The notes under the pieces: generated by a model
Databases searched by the model: none
Told to the model about the DNA's origin: nothing
The model's input: the letters and a program-made list of their open reading frames with translations, nothing else
Assembly (NCBI RefSeq): GCF_964204645.1
Contig: NC_134025.1
Span: 27,744,001 to 27,808,000 of the forward strand
DNA: 64,000 nt
Direction: 5' to 3'
Source of the DNA: Tubulanus polymorphus
Lineage: Eukaryota; Nemertea; Palaeonemertea; Tubulaniformes; Tubulanidae
In this document: piece by piece, positions 61,049 through 64,000 of the stretch
How positions within the stretch are numbered: position 1 is the first letter of the stretch
Layout: each line of letters opens with the position of its first letter
Position numbers and translations under genes: made by a program

Positions 61049-61388
61049 TTGTGCAAGGCTTTCTGAATCGTTCACTGGCGGCCGCACTTTCGCTCTCAAC
61101 AGAAAATCTCAGCGAAAGAATTGCTATCAAAATTTTGTTGTATAGAAAAACCTAATCCTCGGTCACATCTCATGTATACAGCTTGGGTAAAAAATAAGTT
61201 ATTTGCATAAAATATTATAAATGTATCGCATGGCAGTTCCTAGCGGATCATGATCATTAGGTGCTGCCACCTTCCGTTATCAGAAAAACTAAAAGTTAAC
61301 ATTTTTCGTTCTTCCTGTTCACCATCCGAAATTCATGAACTCCTCAGTCATATATCATACCATTAAGTGGAGTGGCGTATTCATGTTT
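61049..61388. other. 3' flank of calponin-like gene 2
   Basis: Probably 3' UTR. No canonical AATAAA occurs close by; ATAAAATATTATAAATG near 61207 is a variant candidate, and the first perfect AATAAA is beyond the mobile element at 61659. Confidence 0.4.
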
Positions 61389-61623
61389 CAGGGGCGGATC
61401 CAAGTGGAGGATGCAGGTGGTGGGGACCCCCTCCCCCTAAAAATGTAAAGTTGTCCTGAAATCTTGCGGGAAATGAAAAAAACTAGATACCTAAAAATGT
61501 TCCAAAATGCATAAAGCTTGTTCTCAGTATTTCCAAAAATTAGTTTACTTTTTCCGATGAGCTTTCTCGGTGCCTATTTCGGGGGTGCACCCCTCCCTGA
61601 ATCAGACCCTAGATCCGCTCCTG
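61389..61623 (+). mobile_element. hAT-like nonautonomous element (copy D)
   Basis: Ends CAGGGGCGGATCC and GGATC-type GATCCGCTCCTG (reverse complement CAGGAGCGGATC) bound 235 bases. The interior matches copy A (41392-41590, opposite strand) along its length, which shows these are two members of one family. The flanking octamers do not match clearly. Confidence 0.7.
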
Positions 61624-64000
61624 TTAGTTTCTTATTGTATGTGTAGCAAACAGTTTGAATAAAAAAAAATTCGTCAGTACCGTTTATTATCATGTTTCGT
61701 CATAGCAGTCATCAAAGCTATTCCGCTTCCAACAGGTTGATGACACGTATATGATATGCCTGTCGGGAGTGGGGGTGTCAGATAAGTCCTTTTTCCAGAT
61801 TTGCAGATCAGAGAAATCATTTGCTCCAGGGTCGAATACTCGGCAAGAAAAATATTCATATATACATATTCAATAAAAACAAAATTTTTATTACTTTTCT
61901 TTTTGATATCTATTGAGAACTTAAAAAAGAACAATGTATCGCCGAAAATCTTCGTGTGGCGATACGTTCATAGTTAAAAACTATTTCAAATATACAACAA
62001 AAATAATTAGCTTCAAAATTCTTCTTAAAACTTTATATTATGCTGTAAATTCAATAAAACTTTTCCTACGAAAAAAAGCTGAGATTTCTTTGCAATAATT
62101 TACACTTAATATATGTTTTTAATACTGAACAATGAACTTGTTTTAACTGGAAGTGAATTATTCGTTACAGATCGAAATCCAACATTCACACTTTCATAGA
62201 AATCTTTACGAATAGCAGTTATAAAAATGAACGCGCAATAAATATCTGATGAAGCAGCAGTAGTTTATCCTAAGCGATTTTTTATAACAATCTCAATATT
62301 CCCATATTATGCATTAGTACAAATTTAAATTTCATAGATTTTCCTCTAAGAACTGGTAATGTTTTTCAAACTATATTATCATTATTAGTAATTTATGGAT
62401 AGGTTTAACTCCGAGCAATTGAATAATAAAAATTTCCTGAGAGATAAACGTTTAACAATCTTATTTTAACAGAACATTTTAAAAACTTCAGTAACAGTAA
62501 CTTATCAAAACAGTACACATTTCTCCGTATAGATGGCGGTTATGATGATGAATAACCCAACCTCGGCAACATATTGGACTCTCCCATGAAAGCTAAAAAG
62601 TTGTCCAGATGAGAAGATCCCTTTTTTTTTTATGATATCCAATAACAGACTTAATACTATTTTTGATCATTATAAAACGAATGCCCCGATATAACGAAGT
62701 CAATTTCATTCTAAAGGCAGTTGTATTTACATGAGCATAGCGGTAGAGTTTTTACAACGTCAGTTGTCTTTGTTTCTTTGCGTTCATCTACAACGCTCTT
62801 TGTCCTGTTATTATCTTTGCCAAAGGCAAAAAACTCTGGCTCTAAAATAAATATTTTTCTGTAGCCTATCGTCGTTTAAAATACATTAAAAATATGTAAT
62901 TAGCTCGCTAGTTTGCTGATCCTATTCAACTCTATTAATACTCCTTTATTGCGGAAATAAAAATGTCAACAGCGCTGCTAAAAAATAATATTTTAAGTGT
63001 CGTGTAGATTATTCACAATAGACGTGGTATAGGCAAGTTTCTAAACAGAAACCCTACAGGTCTTGCCATAAATTCTCAAGAACATTTGTGTTCGTTGTTC
63101 TTCTTGAATGAATATCCGCCTATAGAAAACTGAATTTCACTTTGAATCAACATGCCCTAATTCTAAGTCCGAATATTTCTATAAGAGTACTGGAATACAC
63201 CGAGCTGTTTCTTTGTGAAGGATAATTATGCAAATATCAGACGCATACTTGCACGGGCTAGCCAGCCAACTAAAACAGCTTTTATTCAATACCGTAAAGA
63301 ATTTGTTTGCTGGATTGGCACATCAAATAAAATTTATCTTCCCCACTGCACATTAAAAACATTTTATTTGACGACGCAATTACCCCAAAGCTTTCAGCTA
63401 TATAATCTGTGACTTCATACTTAGTGCCTTATGACCTCTATGTACATATATATATATGTATATATATATATTAGTCGGTGAGCTATTTCAGGAATCACAT
63501 ACACCTGGCTTCAGTATTTCTGGTTAATGACCATGCAACACGAGTTTTCAGCTTTCCATCGCTTACTACTGTAAACAAATCTCATGCCTATACTTTTCGA
63601 ATGCACCGAGATAATAAAATCTGTGAAGTAAGTTAGGTAGCACATCAAACTTAGGCTGATCTTCTATCGATTAGAATAAGTCTTAAGGAGATTATTTTTT
63701 AACTGCCCACAGGTTGTTACATAACTAGATGTATATGTTAGTAATAGATAAATCTTAGTGGTTAGATTCAAAGTTTACGATAATTTAGCTAGTCAATCAA
63801 ATATGGTAATTAGATAATCAAGAATTTTAGCCGATTAAAGTTTGTGAAACCATTGGGAAAATAATTGTTCGTTACGGTTCAAATCACATTGTTTTTGAAG
63901 ACACAGACATCATGCGGGCGCACTTTCAACTAGTGTGAATTCAAATCTGTTCACCCGTAACAACAATCTGATTCAGATATCTTTATTTCAGGCATGTCTT
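61624..64000. other. Noncoding end of the window
   Basis: A+T-rich sequence without a supported gene. It holds many AAAAATAAT-type tracts and the TA microsatellite at 63445. Several AATAAA motifs occur on both strands, so part could be the 3' UTR of a gene outside the window. Confidence 0.5.
63445..63472. repeat. (TA)n microsatellite
   Basis: Alternating ATATATATATATG-TATATATATATAT, about 28 bases with one G interruption. Confidence 0.85.

Noticed and set aside
1-64000. Many TACGTG/CACGTA sites (for example 18495, 18815, 30544, 31219, 39335) as evidence of trh autoregulation
   Set aside because: By base composition roughly 25 such hexamers are expected in the window; the number seen is not above chance.

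Overview
This is a stretch of nuclear DNA from an invertebrate bilaterian, about 63-65% A+T by eye. Its genes have many GT-AG introns and AATAAA poly(A) signals. The gene content points to a spiralian/lophotrochozoan (mollusc, brachiopod, annelid or similar): a trachealess-type bHLH-PAS gene whose C-terminal motifs match the fly protein, myophilin/transgelin-like small calponins, and hAT-like terminal repeats. The phylum cannot be fixed from the window. I saw no bacterial, viral or organellar genes, no CRISPR array, and no rRNA or tRNA.

Layout: (1) 48-679, minus strand: the last coding exon of a gene carrying a YAP/FAM181-type TEAD-binding motif. (2) 680-31242: a gene desert of about 30 kb that probably belongs to the regulatory landscape of the next gene. 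A candidate distal first exon for that gene lies at 24181-24245 behind a TATA-like box. (3) 31243-45949, plus strand: a complete trachealess/NPAS1/3 orthologue in 11 coding exons (869 codons), with all exon phases reconciled. Three introns are large (2.2-4.5 kb); the PAS exons from 43.3 kb on are tightly packed. (4) 47683-48699, minus strand: MRPL44, convergent with trachealess, with a probable 5'-UTR intron. (5) 49532-61048: four compact genes. These are calponin-like gene 1 (plus), a degenerate EF-hand calcineurin-B-like gene (plus), MTCH2 (minus, 12 exons) and calponin-like gene 2 (plus). (6) 61049-64000: noncoding, with a hAT-like element and simple repeats.

The genes do not form one pathway. 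A developmental transcription factor in a large regulatory domain sits beside a compact block of housekeeping and cytoskeletal genes: a mitochondrial ribosomal protein, a mitochondrial outer-membrane insertase-type protein and actin-binding calponins. The two calponin genes share intron positions and phases, so they look like an old local duplication separated by two unrelated genes.

Gene models come from reading open frames, splice sites and phase continuity by eye. Family calls rest on remembered family motifs; no database search was run.
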